From CAZDAM01 sp964503595 (lineage in GTDB: Bacteria; Muiribacteriota; UBA6191): DNA of 53,668 nucleotides. The notes under the pieces were generated by a model. It was not told the DNA's origin. It made no database searches and saw only the letters and a program-made list of their open reading frames with translations. The position numbers and the translations under genes are program-made. The stretch covers positions 1-53,668 of the forward strand of contig CAZDAM010000009.1 of NCBI GenBank assembly GCA_964503595.1, read 5' to 3'. Positions within the stretch are counted from its first letter, which is position 1, and every line of letters starts with the position of its first letter. Below are positions 41,366 through 50,111 of this stretch, in pieces.

Positions 41366-42252
41366 TACCCGACTGCCCCCATACGATTGCGGGGGTGATG
41401 ATTCTGATAGGTCCGGTAAAGCTGTTCGCGGGACAGGTGGGTATAGATCTGGGTGGTTGTGATATTGGAATGGCCCAGAAGTTCCTGCACAATCCTCAAA
41501 TCCGCCCCATTGTCCAGAAGATGAGTGGCAAAGGAATGGCGGAAGGTGTGAGGACTGATCTCCCTGCTCACTCCGGCATTCAAAGCCAGTTGGCGGATGA
41601 TCTTGAAAACCGCTACGCGGGAAATCCTACCTCCACGCCGATTCAGAAAGACAGCTCCGCCGCTCTTCCTGGTCTGGTAGGCCTTTCTTTCCGTATTCAG
41701 ATATTCCTTCAGTGCCAGAAGAGCCACTTCACCAAGCGGTACCCATCTCTCCTTGGAACCTTTTCCATAACAGCGCAGAAACCCTTCACTGAACTCCAGA
41801 TCATCCAGATTCAGACCTGTCAGTTCGCTGACCCTCAAACCACAGCCATAAAGAGTTTCCACCATGGCCTGATCCCGGCTGGGGGATTTGGTCTGTGAGG
41901 CTTCCTGAAGGATTCCCTGAATTTCCTGAACCGACAGCACTTTGGGAAGACTCTTGGGCATCTTTGGCATCACCAGGCGGTCGGTAATGGCAACTCCATC
42001 CCGCTCGGTCTGTACCCTCCAGTTGTAGTACATCCTAAGGCTGGTCACCTTGCGAGCAATCGAAGGAACAGCCAGACCCGAATCCTTCAGCAATTTCAGA
42101 TAGGGATCCAGAGCCTTTTCTTCTGAAAGCCGGGAATCATCAAGCCATCTCTCCCATTGCAGAAGATCGTTGGCATAGGCCTCGCAGGTATTGGCGGCAA
42201 GGCCTTTTTCTACCCGGACATAGGCCAGGAAGGCATCCAAATCTAACGACAT
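41365..42252 (-). CDS. xerD: Tyrosine recombinase XerD/XerC
   Basis: The 295-residue protein has an N-terminal SAM-like core-binding domain (1-90, LDAFLAYVRVEKGLAANTCEAY) and a catalytic domain. Active-site residues are visible: Arg in YGCGLRVSEL, Lys in GKGSKERWVPL, His and Arg in ISPHTFRHSFATHLL, His in LLGHSNITTTQIYTH and the Tyr nucleophile of that segment. Length and sequence fit the housekeeping Xer recombinases that resolve chromosome dimers at dif, not an element integrase. XerC and XerD cannot be cleanly separated here; the symbol is a best guess. It starts a three-gene run with a barrel protein and a HEAT/TPR protein. A weak AT-rich hairpin lies in its 36-bp leader. Confidence 0.92.
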   Translation of the reverse strand: MSLDLDAFLAYVRVEKGLAANTCEAYANDLLQWERWLDDSRLSEEKALDPYLKLLKDSGLAVPSIARKVTSLRMYYNWRVQTERDGVAITDRLVMPKMPKSLPKVLSVQEIQGILQEASQTKSPSRDQAMVETLYGCGLRVSELTGLNLDDLEFSEGFLRCYGKGSKERWVPLGEVALLALKEYLNTERKAYQTRKSGGAVFLNRRGGRISRVAVFKIIRQLALNAGVSREISPHTFRHSFATHLLDNGADLRIVQELLGHSNITTTQIYTHLSREQLYRTYQNHHPRNRMGAVG

Positions 42253-42253
42253 A

Positions 42254-42284
42254 ACAAAAAAGACCTCAATTCAGTCTTTTTTGT
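42254..42284. terminator. AT-rich hairpin between sua5 and xerD, possible terminator or attenuator
   Basis: ACAAAAAAGAC and GTCTTTTTTGT form an 11-pair stem around a nine-base loop. T-rich runs lie inside the stem, not after it, so termination is not certain. It is placed between the sua5 stop and the xerD start and would affect xerD transcription. Confidence 0.5.
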
Positions 42285-42288
42285 ATCG

Positions 42289-43287
42289 TCAATCCTGGGG
42301 TGCTGGTGTAGGGATTGAAGGGTTATCTCCCTGAAGAGCCCGATTCAAACGGTTGTTGACCGCATCCCATTCCAAAGTGTTCGGAAAAGGTACAATCAGG
42401 ATCCTCTCCTGAGACCTTTTTTCGGCCTCTCTCAAAGCTGAAAAAAGGTTCCGGCCAGCACTTTCTGCCGACTTATGGCCCAATGACAGAGTCACTGCTC
42501 CCTGGCCCTGGTATCTTTCAAGTTCATCCTCAAAACAGAGAAGAAGCTCTCCATGCAAAGGCTCGTTTTTCAGAAGTATCAGAGGTTTTGAGGGTGCATA
42601 ATGCCTATATTTCAAGCCGGGAGACTCCGCTTCATGGACTGCTCCGTCTTTCCAGGAAGAAGCAATTTCCGGCCAGAAATTCTGCAGCTCGGGAAGTCCG
42701 ATAACTCCTGGTCTCAGGATACGTGGAGGATGACTCAAAGGGTCCAGAACCGTACTTTCCAGCCCGGCCTCAGAGGCACCTCCATCCAGAATCAAAGGAA
42801 TCCTGTCTCCAAAGTCATCCCGAACGTGCCCCGCTCGCGTGGGAGAAGGTCTGCCGGAAAGATTGGCCGAGGGAGCCGCAATCAGTTTTCCCGTTTTCTG
42901 AATGACTTCCCGAAACAGGGGATGAGCCGGAATCCGCACTCCCGCCAATGGGCGATGGGCTGTCGCCATGGAAAATCTGCCTTTTGGTCTTGGCAGCAAA
43001 AGAGTCAGAGGTCCCGGCCAGAATGCTTCTGCCAGACGGAGCACAATATCAGGCAAGGGTCCAAAAAAATGCTCGACCATAGCAAGATCGCAGGCATGCA
43101 GAATCAAGGGGTTGTCCTGCGGACGTCCTTTCAAAGCAAATACCTGCGCAATGGCATTCTCATTTTCAGCATCACAGGCAAGGCCATAGACGGTCTCCGT
43201 AGGGACGGCTACCACATTGCCGTTTTTTAGAAGGGCTGCTGCCTGTTCAGTCAAATTTTCTGGCATCTTCAAACTCTTGGAATCCAT
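42289..43287 (-). CDS. Threonylcarbamoyl-AMP synthase, Sua5/YwlC type
   Basis: The 332-residue enzyme makes threonylcarbamoyl-AMP from threonine, bicarbonate and ATP for the t6A37 modification of tRNAs. The YrdC-like N-terminal domain (about 8-215) has VVAVPTETVYGLACDAEN, FALKGRPQDNPLILH, the WPGPLTLLLPR segment and IAAPSANLSGRPSPT. The remaining residues form the Sua5 domain found only in the longer type, with a linker around 220-235 (LKYRHYAPSKP). ATG 43287 overlaps the ABC ATPase gene by 41 bp; an ATG seven codons later (43266) is also possible. No tsaBDE genes are present here. Confidence 0.93.
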   Translation of the reverse strand: MDSKSLKMPENLTEQAAALLKNGNVVAVPTETVYGLACDAENENAIAQVFALKGRPQDNPLILHACDLAMVEHFFGPLPDIVLRLAEAFWPGPLTLLLPRPKGRFSMATAHRPLAGVRIPAHPLFREVIQKTGKLIAAPSANLSGRPSPTRAGHVRDDFGDRIPLILDGGASEAGLESTVLDPLSHPPRILRPGVIGLPELQNFWPEIASSWKDGAVHEAESPGLKYRHYAPSKPLILLKNEPLHGELLLCFEDELERYQGQGAVTLSLGHKSAESAGRNLFSALREAEKRSQERILIVPFPNTLEWDAVNNRLNRALQGDNPSIPTPAPQD

Positions 43288-43909
43288 GATGAAATTTCAG
43301 AATCGTTTTCCATGGAAAAGCATGCATGATCTGGGGATCATGGCTGGAGAGAAAAACATAAACACCCAGACCTTTAAAGCGCCGACACAAAAAATTGACA
43401 ATCCGGAATTTCAACTCTTCCTGAAGATGAACAAAAGGCTCATCCAGAATCAAAAGGCTTCTGACCCCATAAACCGCCCGAGCGACCGAAGCCCGCTGGG
43501 CCTCTCCCTGGGAAATCTTTCCGGCGGGACGCTTCAGAACCGCCCCAAGATCAAAGATACGTACAATCTCCGCAAGCGATGCAATTCGGCCTCCACGCCT
43601 CCCCATCAGATCCTGGGGCAGAAGAATATTCTCTTCCACGGAAAGCTGGGGTAACAGACGTGAGGAATGGGCGTGCAAAGAAGTCAGATTCTCAAAAACT
43701 TCACGCCTATGAACGGAATTGGAATAGCTGTATTCCCGGTCCTCCAGAATCAGCTGCCCCTGAGCCCTCGCTCTGGCTCCACAAAGGCCCAGAAGCCACG
43801 TGGTCTTACCAGAACCGGAAATCCCCGACAAAAGATGAAATCCTGGATGAAGCTGAAAATCTCCCGGCCTTCCCAGGCCAGGCTGAAAAGCTCTGAGAAG
43901 AAGGGACAA
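43247..43909 (-). CDS. Orphan ABC-transporter ATPase
   Basis: The 220-residue single ATPase domain has intact motifs: Walker A LLSGISGSGKTTWLLGL (about 27-43), signature ISQGEAQRASVARAV, Walker B SLLILDEPFVHL and the switch His in LSSHDP. It should be an active NBD of the size of LolD or MacB-type exporter ATPases. No permease or membrane gene is next to it. It lies between a response regulator (6 bp upstream) and sua5 (overlap), so its partner is elsewhere, or it has a non-transport role. Compare with the degenerate ATPase at 3038-4102, which has lost these motifs. Confidence 0.9.
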   Translation of the reverse strand: MSLLLRAFQPGLGRPGDFQLHPGFHLLSGISGSGKTTWLLGLCGARARAQGQLILEDREYSYSNSVHRREVFENLTSLHAHSSRLLPQLSVEENILLPQDLMGRRGGRIASLAEIVRIFDLGAVLKRPAGKISQGEAQRASVARAVYGVRSLLILDEPFVHLQEELKFRIVNFLCRRFKGLGVYVFLSSHDPQIMHAFPWKTILKFHHGFQEFEDARKFD

Positions 43910-43915
43910 AGCTCT

Positions 43916-44323
43916 TTACTCTCCGAATTCAAGCCCCAGCTTGCGCATTTCAGCCAGAAGCTTCTCACGACGGATGGGTTTGACAATATAGGACTCGCAA
44001 CCATGCCGGAAAGATTGCAGGATATGGCGGTTATCCGAAAGAGCCGTAACCATGATAACCCGGGCTCCATTACCAAGATGGATGTTCTGTTCTTTTTCCA
44101 TTTCGCGAATTCGCTCCAGAGCCGCCAGACCATCCATATCAGGCATCATGATATCCAGACAAATCAGGTCAAAAGGCTTCTCTGCTGCAAAGGCTTTTTC
44201 AAACAGAGCTACAGCTTCACGACCATTCTCTACTGTTTCACACTCCCCGGAAGGAGCCAGAATTTTATGAAGAAGCCTGCGGCAGACAAAATCATCTTCA
44301 ACAACAAGGGATTTCAGGCTCAT
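43916..44323 (-). CDS. CheY-like response regulator
   Basis: The 135-residue protein is a single receiver domain. It has the acidic pocket VVEDD near the start, the phosphorylation Asp in ICLDIMMPDMDGL (about 57), the Thr in IMVTALSD and the Lys in YIVKPIRREKL. No output domain is present, so it would signal by binding a partner. No sensor kinase is near. GAGG lies six bases before the ATG. A candidate -10 (TATGAT) stands about 32 bases upstream on the minus strand. It may be co-transcribed with the ATPase gene. Confidence 0.92.
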   Translation of the reverse strand: MSLKSLVVEDDFVCRRLLHKILAPSGECETVENGREAVALFEKAFAAEKPFDLICLDIMMPDMDGLAALERIREMEKEQNIHLGNGARVIMVTALSDNRHILQSFRHGCESYIVKPIRREKLLAEMRKLGLEFGE

Positions 44324-44354
44324 GACTTACCTCGGATACAGGACAGCTCATTTT

Positions 44355-44360
44355 ATCATA
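44355..44360 (-). promoter_or_regulatory. Candidate -10 of the response regulator gene
   Basis: TATGAT on the minus strand differs from TATAAT at one base and stands about 32 bases before the ATG. No clear -35 or TGn extension is present. Confidence 0.3.
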
Positions 44361-44462
44361 CTTATCCAAAGCATTTGCCCCACTATTTTCCCTTTTTTCC
44401 AGAAATCCACTCAACCAAAAAAGCCCTGTTTCATGCATAATTTGTCACATGAAATACCGGGA

Positions 44463-47400
44463 ATGTCGATGCTGACTGATATGAACAGATTCCTGGTCAT
44501 ACTCTGTCTTTTTGGCTTCGTCATTCTGGGCACCCAAAATGCCCAGATTGCTTCCGTTACCGTTGCTCTGAATCCACCGGATCTTCTGATCACAGGAGCT
44601 TCCGCCAGCATTAACTGGACCGTCGAACAGCCCAATACTCCCCAGAATTTTGATCTGACCTTCTTTCGATCCTGTGCTAACGGAAGTCAGGTTCTAAAGA
44701 GTGTTCAGCCCAATAATGCCCCCAACTCCAATGGCACCTCGGCTACCACAAGCGGAACCTTCATTGTCGGCCTGTGTGCCGGAGATCGGGTCGAGAACTT
44801 CATCAATATCATTGCCAGGGAAGTTACTTCTCCCGGGCTGGAACAATCGAATACGGTAACCGTACTCTCGGACACAGTTCCTCCCGATCCTCCCAATCTG
44901 GATCCCGATTCAGAAGCTTTGGGTGGAGCCACCATCTTCACCCAGACTTTTCAGATCACCGGAAATGTGGATAACTCCAACCCTCCCGGCAATGCCACCG
45001 ACAAACCCGAGACAGCAGGTTCCGTCACCATCTACTCCGTCGACGGTCTCAACCCTGATGGCACAGAAAACCGGATTGTCCTTGGAGGAGGGCTGATTCA
45101 GCCCAATGCCAACTTCATTGCCACTGTGGATCTTTCCACCTTTGCCTTCGGCGAGGCCAGGGCTCTTTTCATCATTGCAACCGACCCTCTGGGCCAGTCC
45201 AGTACCCCCAAGAGCATCGGGCAGATCACCCGCGGACAGGGAGGCACTGCAACTCTGGAAAACCTTTCCATCACCCCCTCACCGGGAAGCATCACCAATC
45301 ATACCGGTGTTCTGGTCCAGGGCTCCGTTTCCGGTGCCGTTCCGCCTTTTGCCGTAAAATTCTATGTCAACGGCTTTCTGAACAGTGAAATCGGTGGTCT
45401 GGTCAGTGGAGAAAACTTCGCCCACACACTCAATCTGACCAAGGAAGGCACCAACTGTATTTCCGCTGAAATTGAAAACAGCAATACTCCTATCTTCAAG
45501 GCTGGCAAGCAGGAAATCGGCTGTATTGAACTGGATCTGACTCCTCCTCCAGCTCCTCTGGTGCTTTCCCCTCCTCCCAATCTGACTCTGACAACCAAGG
45601 GCCCTACCCTGAATCTCAGAGTCCTGGTCGAAGCTGACAAGAATCTTAACAACACCCTTTTTCCCAAGCTCTTCCTGAGCGGGCCCGGAGGTATTTCCTT
45701 CAATCCGATTTCTCCGATTGAAATCACAACCGGAGCCGGAGAACAGAACATCATTGTCAATATCCAGGACCTTCCCGACGGACAGCATACGGTGGAACTC
45801 AAAGCCCAGGATGAGGTCGGCAACACCAGTCCGGAATCCATCGCCCGCTTCGCTTTCATCAAGGATACCCAGTCTCCGATTGTCGAGCAGGTTCGCGTCA
45901 ACGATATTGTCGCTCCCCAGCAGAATCCTCCCATCTTTGCCAAATCCTCAGGCGTTCAGATCAAAATCCAGCTCAATGAAGCTTCTGTTTCCACTCCTGA
46001 TCTTCGAGTACAACCAGCAAATGGCTCCGAAGTCAGCCTTGGGCTGTTTGATTTCGATGCCAGCCGTAAAATTTTCATTTATAGCCTTGGAGTGACAACC
46101 GGCCTGGATGGCCCTGTAAAAATCCGGGTTCAGGGAGGATCGGATCAGGCGGGAAACACCATCGATTTTCAGCTGGATCGAGCCTTTTTCGTCGATACTT
46201 TGGCACCTTCAGTTGCCCAGATGATTCCGGAATCGGGCTCGGTGCTTTCTCAATCTCCCCAGCAGATCCGGCTGGTGTTTGAAGACCCCTTGCCTGCTGG
46301 TGCCGAGCTGAATTCAGGAGTCCAGGTTTCCAGTGCCCAGATCACCCTGAAGGATTCCAGGAACACTCAGGTTCCCATCAATATCGTGGAATTCGATCCT
46401 GTAACCGTGGATATCATTCCCCAAAGCCCACTCAATGTGGAAGGCAACTATCAGGTCGAAACCTTCATCACGGACAAGGCCGGGAATACCTCAAGCAAGG
46501 ATACCCGCTTCTTCGCTATGGATTTTACGGCCATCAATCAGGATGATATCGTCTGTTTCCCTCTGGATGAAGGCTTTGCCCGCTTCGGAGCCGATCCCTT
46601 CGGTGAAGATGCTCACTTTGTCCGTATCAATGTGAATCATCCCGAACTGGATGCCTCAAAGTCGACCCTGAATCTGAAAAATCTTCGGGAAATCCCGCAG
46701 CTTCTGCCTGGCGCCGTAAGCTTTGATCAGGCCATCGGAGAAGTCCGTTATACCCTGAAAACAAAACTCCCTGCGGACACTTCCAAGGACGGGAAATATC
46801 TGATGGAAGCTCAGGTCTTTGATCAGGCCGGGAATCGTACCGACAAGACCTGTACCTTCATTTATGACAACTGTGCGCCCAGTGTGGGGACGATTTTCCC
46901 CAGCACGAACGGCATTGTAGGAAGCAACCTCAAACATGTCAGTGCCGTGGTTCAGGACTGTGTCCCCCGCTTTGATGTGGAAGTCTCCGATGTTGACACC
47001 ACCCGCTCCGAAATGAAGGTTTTCCGGGTTCCGGCAAACGGTGCCCCTCAGGAAGTCCGCTCACGGGTTCGCTATGAAACCGTCCCCGAAAGCCGGGCCC
47101 AGAAACTGCTCTTGGAGTTTATCGATACAGAAGGCAGTCCGGTCAATCTGACTCCTGATGGCCAGTACCGTCTGGATATCCAGGTTCTCGACAAATCCGG
47201 CAATGCTTCTGAAGTCAGCTCTACCTTCTTCACGGTGGACACCCAGACCCCGCTTCTGGAAACCACCCGGCTCAAGGATGGACAGATTCTCGGCGGAGGC
47301 GTCTATTACCTGACCGGCAGAGTCCGGGATGCCGATAGCGGTGCAGGCATGGACAAGGTCCAAATCCGGGTTCAAAGTCTGATCAGCGGAGCTCCCAGCA

Positions 47401-49463
47401 CCACCCTTCTGGATTTCACTGCCATTACTATGGCCGGACTTCCCCTTCCTCCCTTCAATCCCGATCCTCCATGGCACGATTTCAGTCATGAACTGCGGAT
47501 CAATGTCAACCAGGACACCGATGCCCGCATTACCCTGAGGGCCACGGACAGGGCGGGAAACTCCAATGACTTCTATTTCAACGTCAAACTGCTGGCCAAC
47601 GGTCTTAAAGCTCCTGATCTGTCACGTCCCGTGAGCGGGTTCAGTACCACATCCTATTTCGTGGACTTCTCCTGGGAAAACCTGGTGGATGCGGCTTCCT
47701 ATGAAGTCGAGCTGATTACCCCTGCGGGCAATTCGAAAAAGGTCCTCAGCACTACCCCCTATACCAGGATCAATCTGGCCTCCTACTCCGAAGGAGAAGG
47801 TGTTTATCGCTGGAATGTCCGGGCCATTGATTCTCTGGGAAATGTGGGTCCCAAATCCAATAACAGCAACCTCAAGGTGGATCAGACTTCCCCCAAGGTC
47901 ATCTCGGTGCAGATCCAGGATCCTTCTCCTGAATCTCAGGGGGCCATCACTGCTGGCCAGAGCCGTTTTCTGATCACCTTTTCCGAGGCCGTCAATACCA
48001 GCAAGACCCCAAAGGTCTGGCTGAGGCCCGTGGATGCCGGAGGCTTCACTCCAGTGGAACTCAATCTCCTTTCGTTTCAGGAAACCACAGCCCTGGCCCA
48101 GATCAAGATTGAAGCCCCTACCCCCGGCTCCAAAGCTCCCCAGGGGCTTGCCCGGATCAGCCTGGAAAATGTCGAGGATCTCGCCACCAACAAACTGGCC
48201 GCGATTGAAGGAGGGATTTCCCTGTTTGAAATTCAGCCCGGCCCTCTCTTTGATGTGAAATTTTTCGTGAACCCTGTGGACAAGAACTCCCTGACTCTCG
48301 CTATCAAGGCCTTTGCCGCCAATTCCGGTCTGGCTCTGGAGCTGCCCCACGAACCTGCTGTCACTGCCATTTCAACCCAGGGGGATGAGGTGGGTCTGAC
48401 TCTGACCCGTATTACAGCAGCAGCTTTTGCCACCAACCTGAACCTGTCCACCATGGGCTACAACAGCTTCTATCTCAATATTGCCGGGACCGACAAATTC
48501 GGGAATACCAACTCCCGCAGCATCTTTCTGCCAATCAATTCGATTCACGCTTCCAAGGCATCTGTCCTCCAGCACTCTCTTCTAAGAATCGAAGTGCCGG
48601 CCCATGCCACTACAACAGATCAGTCCATCCTCATGCTCGATCCCGATCTGATGGTCATACCCCGGGCCCAGTCTCTGGTACATTTCACGGATCTTCCCTC
48701 AAGCCCTTCAAGCGTGACTCTGTCCAGGCCCTCCATTCTAAGAGGCTCCATTCCAGCCACGGCTTCTTCCACCGTTTTAAGCTCCAATTCGATTCTTCTG
48801 GTACAGAACAACGGGGTGTGGGAATTCGCTTCCCGGGTCCGCCCCATCAACCAGACCGAGTTTGAGGCTTCAACCCGTCTTCTGGGGCCCATGGCAATTT
48901 TCCATGACCCTTACCTGCCCACAGTGGAAAACCTTCCCCTCAAGGGAGACATCCTGAATTTTGCCGTCGAGGACCTGGGAAGTGGAGTCGATCCCGATGC
49001 ACTTTACTTTCATGATGCCAGCGGCTCCTGGAAGGCTGACTACGATTCCAGTACGGGAATGGCACGCATTCAGGTTCCAAAATCTGTGAGTCAGGTGGAT
49101 GGCTACCTGAGTGTTGAAGATCGGGCTGGCAACAGAATTCAGTCCCCAAACCTGTCTGTTGCAGTGGCCCGGAATTTCGCCATGCACCCTCAGGTTTATC
49201 CAAATCCGGCCAAAAATTCCCTCTATCTGAGGATTCTTGCAAACTTTCCGCCGGATTCAGCCGAAATGAAAATATATGACAGCGCGGGAAAACTGGTAAA
49301 CAGCCTGCCTTTGGATGTCCAGGGCCCACGGGATGCCCATCGTTGGGATCTTCGGGATCGTCATGGACGGGAAGTGGCCAACGGCGTGTATTTCATGCGC
49401 CTGAAGGTTCAGGTTCAGAGTCAGGAGCATCGCGAAGATCTCAAGTTCGCGGTACTGCGTTAG
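44463..49463 (+). CDS. Giant Ig-repeat surface protein with a FlgD-like C-terminal domain
   Basis: The roughly 1666-residue exported protein has a signal peptide (LVILCLFGFVILGTQNAQIA). The body is a chain of bacterial Ig-like repeats, each ending in a D-x-x-G-N type turn (DEVGNTSP, DQAGNTID, DKAGNTSS, DQAGNRTD, DKSGNASE, DRAGNSND, DSLGNVGP, DKFGNTNS, DRAGNRIQ). The last 90 residues carry VYPNPAKNSLYLRI, the segment AEMKIYDSAGKLV, and VANGVYFMRLKVQ, the FlgD-Ig/sorting-domain pattern of many secreted proteins. It is likely a long cell-surface fibre or adhesin. The start could be 44463, 44481 or 44433; no Shine-Dalgarno sequence decides. The lipoprotein gene follows 12 bp later. No enzyme domain was seen. 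Confidence 0.8.
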   Translation: MSMLTDMNRFLVILCLFGFVILGTQNAQIASVTVALNPPDLLITGASASINWTVEQPNTPQNFDLTFFRSCANGSQVLKSVQPNNAPNSNGTSATTSGTFIVGLCAGDRVENFINIIAREVTSPGLEQSNTVTVLSDTVPPDPPNLDPDSEALGGATIFTQTFQITGNVDNSNPPGNATDKPETAGSVTIYSVDGLNPDGTENRIVLGGGLIQPNANFIATVDLSTFAFGEARALFIIATDPLGQSSTPKSIGQITRGQGGTATLENLSITPSPGSITNHTGVLVQGSVSGAVPPFAVKFYVNGFLNSEIGGLVSGENFAHTLNLTKEGTNCISAEIENSNTPIFKAGKQEIGCIELDLTPPPAPLVLSPPPNLTLTTKGPTLNLRVLVEADKNLNNTLFPKLFLSGPGGISFNPISPIEITTGAGEQNIIVNIQDLPDGQHTVELKAQDEVGNTSPESIARFAFIKDTQSPIVEQVRVNDIVAPQQNPPIFAKSSGVQIKIQLNEASVSTPDLRVQPANGSEVSLGLFDFDASRKIFIYSLGVTTGLDGPVKIRVQGGSDQAGNTIDFQLDRAFFVDTLAPSVAQMIPESGSVLSQSPQQIRLVFEDPLPAGAELNSGVQVSSAQITLKDSRNTQVPINIVEFDPVTVDIIPQSPLNVEGNYQVETFITDKAGNTSSKDTRFFAMDFTAINQDDIVCFPLDEGFARFGADPFGEDAHFVRINVNHPELDASKSTLNLKNLREIPQLLPGAVSFDQAIGEVRYTLKTKLPADTSKDGKYLMEAQVFDQAGNRTDKTCTFIYDNCAPSVGTIFPSTNGIVGSNLKHVSAVVQDCVPRFDVEVSDVDTTRSEMKVFRVPANGAPQEVRSRVRYETVPESRAQKLLLEFIDTEGSPVNLTPDGQYRLDIQVLDKSGNASEVSSTFFTVDTQTPLLETTRLKDGQILGGGVYYLTGRVRDADSGAGMDKVQIRVQSLISGAPSTTLLDFTAITMAGLPLPPFNPDPPWHDFSHELRINVNQDTDARITLRATDRAGNSNDFYFNVKLLANGLKAPDLSRPVSGFSTTSYFVDFSWENLVDAASYEVELITPAGNSKKVLSTTPYTRINLASYSEGEGVYRWNVRAIDSLGNVGPKSNNSNLKVDQTSPKVISVQIQDPSPESQGAITAGQSRFLITFSEAVNTSKTPKVWLRPVDAGGFTPVELNLLSFQETTALAQIKIEAPTPGSKAPQGLARISLENVEDLATNKLAAIEGGISLFEIQPGPLFDVKFFVNPVDKNSLTLAIKAFAANSGLALELPHEPAVTAISTQGDEVGLTLTRITAAAFATNLNLSTMGYNSFYLNIAGTDKFGNTNSRSIFLPINSIHASKASVLQHSLLRIEVPAHATTTDQSILMLDPDLMVIPRAQSLVHFTDLPSSPSSVTLSRPSILRGSIPATASSTVLSSNSILLVQNNGVWEFASRVRPINQTEFEASTRLLGPMAIFHDPYLPTVENLPLKGDILNFAVEDLGSGVDPDALYFHDASGSWKADYDSSTGMARIQVPKSVSQVDGYLSVEDRAGNRIQSPNLSVAVARNFAMHPQVYPNPAKNSLYLRILANFPPDSAEMKIYDSAGKLVNSLPLDVQGPRDAHRWDLRDRHGREVANGVYFMRLKVQVQSQEHREDLKFAVLR

Positions 49464-49475
49464 GAGGAGAAGGAC

Positions 49476-50111
49476 ATGGTATTCGTCCTGAGAATCATGT
49501 GTATACTGGTTTCACTGATGGCCCTTGGCTGCGGTGCTGCCCCTGGCGGGGACAGCCTTGACGGTGCCAACGGCGATATCGGGCTTCCCATCAGCGGAGT
49601 TGCCCAGGATATCCAGACTTCCTGGACTCTTTTCAAGGATGGCAGCTATTCTGCTTCCAAGGCAGCCTTCAACCAGGCCTTGACTGCGGATGCGACAGCT
49701 GCAGAAAAAGCAGAAATCCATGCCGGTATCGGCTGGGCAGATGTCAAACTTTCCGGCTCGAATGCCGGCATTTCATCCTTCCGTCAGGCTCTGGAACTTT
49801 CCACCTCACAGAAGGATGCCCGTGTTGGCCTCGCCGGAGCCCTGATTTCCAAGGGAACCCGTGAGGACATGAGCGAGGTCGTCAGTCTTCTGGAAGGGAT
49901 CGATTCCGGCAATTCCAATTTCACCTATGTGGATCAGTACAATACCGGGGTTTCCAATGCCGAAGCCCATGCCATGCTGGCCTATGCCCACTTTGTCCTG
50001 GGCAATACCACAACAGCCAGGGAGCAGATCAAAATCGCCTCGGATCTGGATAGCCAGTACACCAACACTCCCGTCGATCAGATTGCCGCTGTCCTGCAGT
50101 TCATTCCTTGA
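49476..50111 (+). CDS. Small TPR-containing lipoprotein
   Basis: The 211-residue protein has a signal sequence ending ALGC (lipobox-like, Cys19). The mature part has TPR-like helical pairs (TSWTLFKDGSYSASKAAFNQ, AEIHAGIGWADVKLSG, ARVGLAGALISKG, AHAMLAYAHFVLGNTTTARE). AGGAGGAGAAGG lies just before the ATG, a very strong ribosome-binding site. It is 12 bp after the giant Ig-repeat gene and probably co-transcribed, so it may anchor or help export that protein; this is inferred from position. The 3' end overlaps the convergent methyltransferase gene by 11 bp. Confidence 0.8.
   Translation: MVFVLRIMCILVSLMALGCGAAPGGDSLDGANGDIGLPISGVAQDIQTSWTLFKDGSYSASKAAFNQALTADATAAEKAEIHAGIGWADVKLSGSNAGISSFRQALELSTSQKDARVGLAGALISKGTREDMSEVVSLLEGIDSGNSNFTYVDQYNTGVSNAEAHAMLAYAHFVLGNTTTAREQIKIASDLDSQYTNTPVDQIAAVLQFIP

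Noticed and set aside
41365..42252. Tyrosine recombinase as a sign of a mobile element
   Set aside because: Its length and motifs fit housekeeping Xer, the neighbours are core genes, and no att-like direct repeats, transposase or phage genes are visible.
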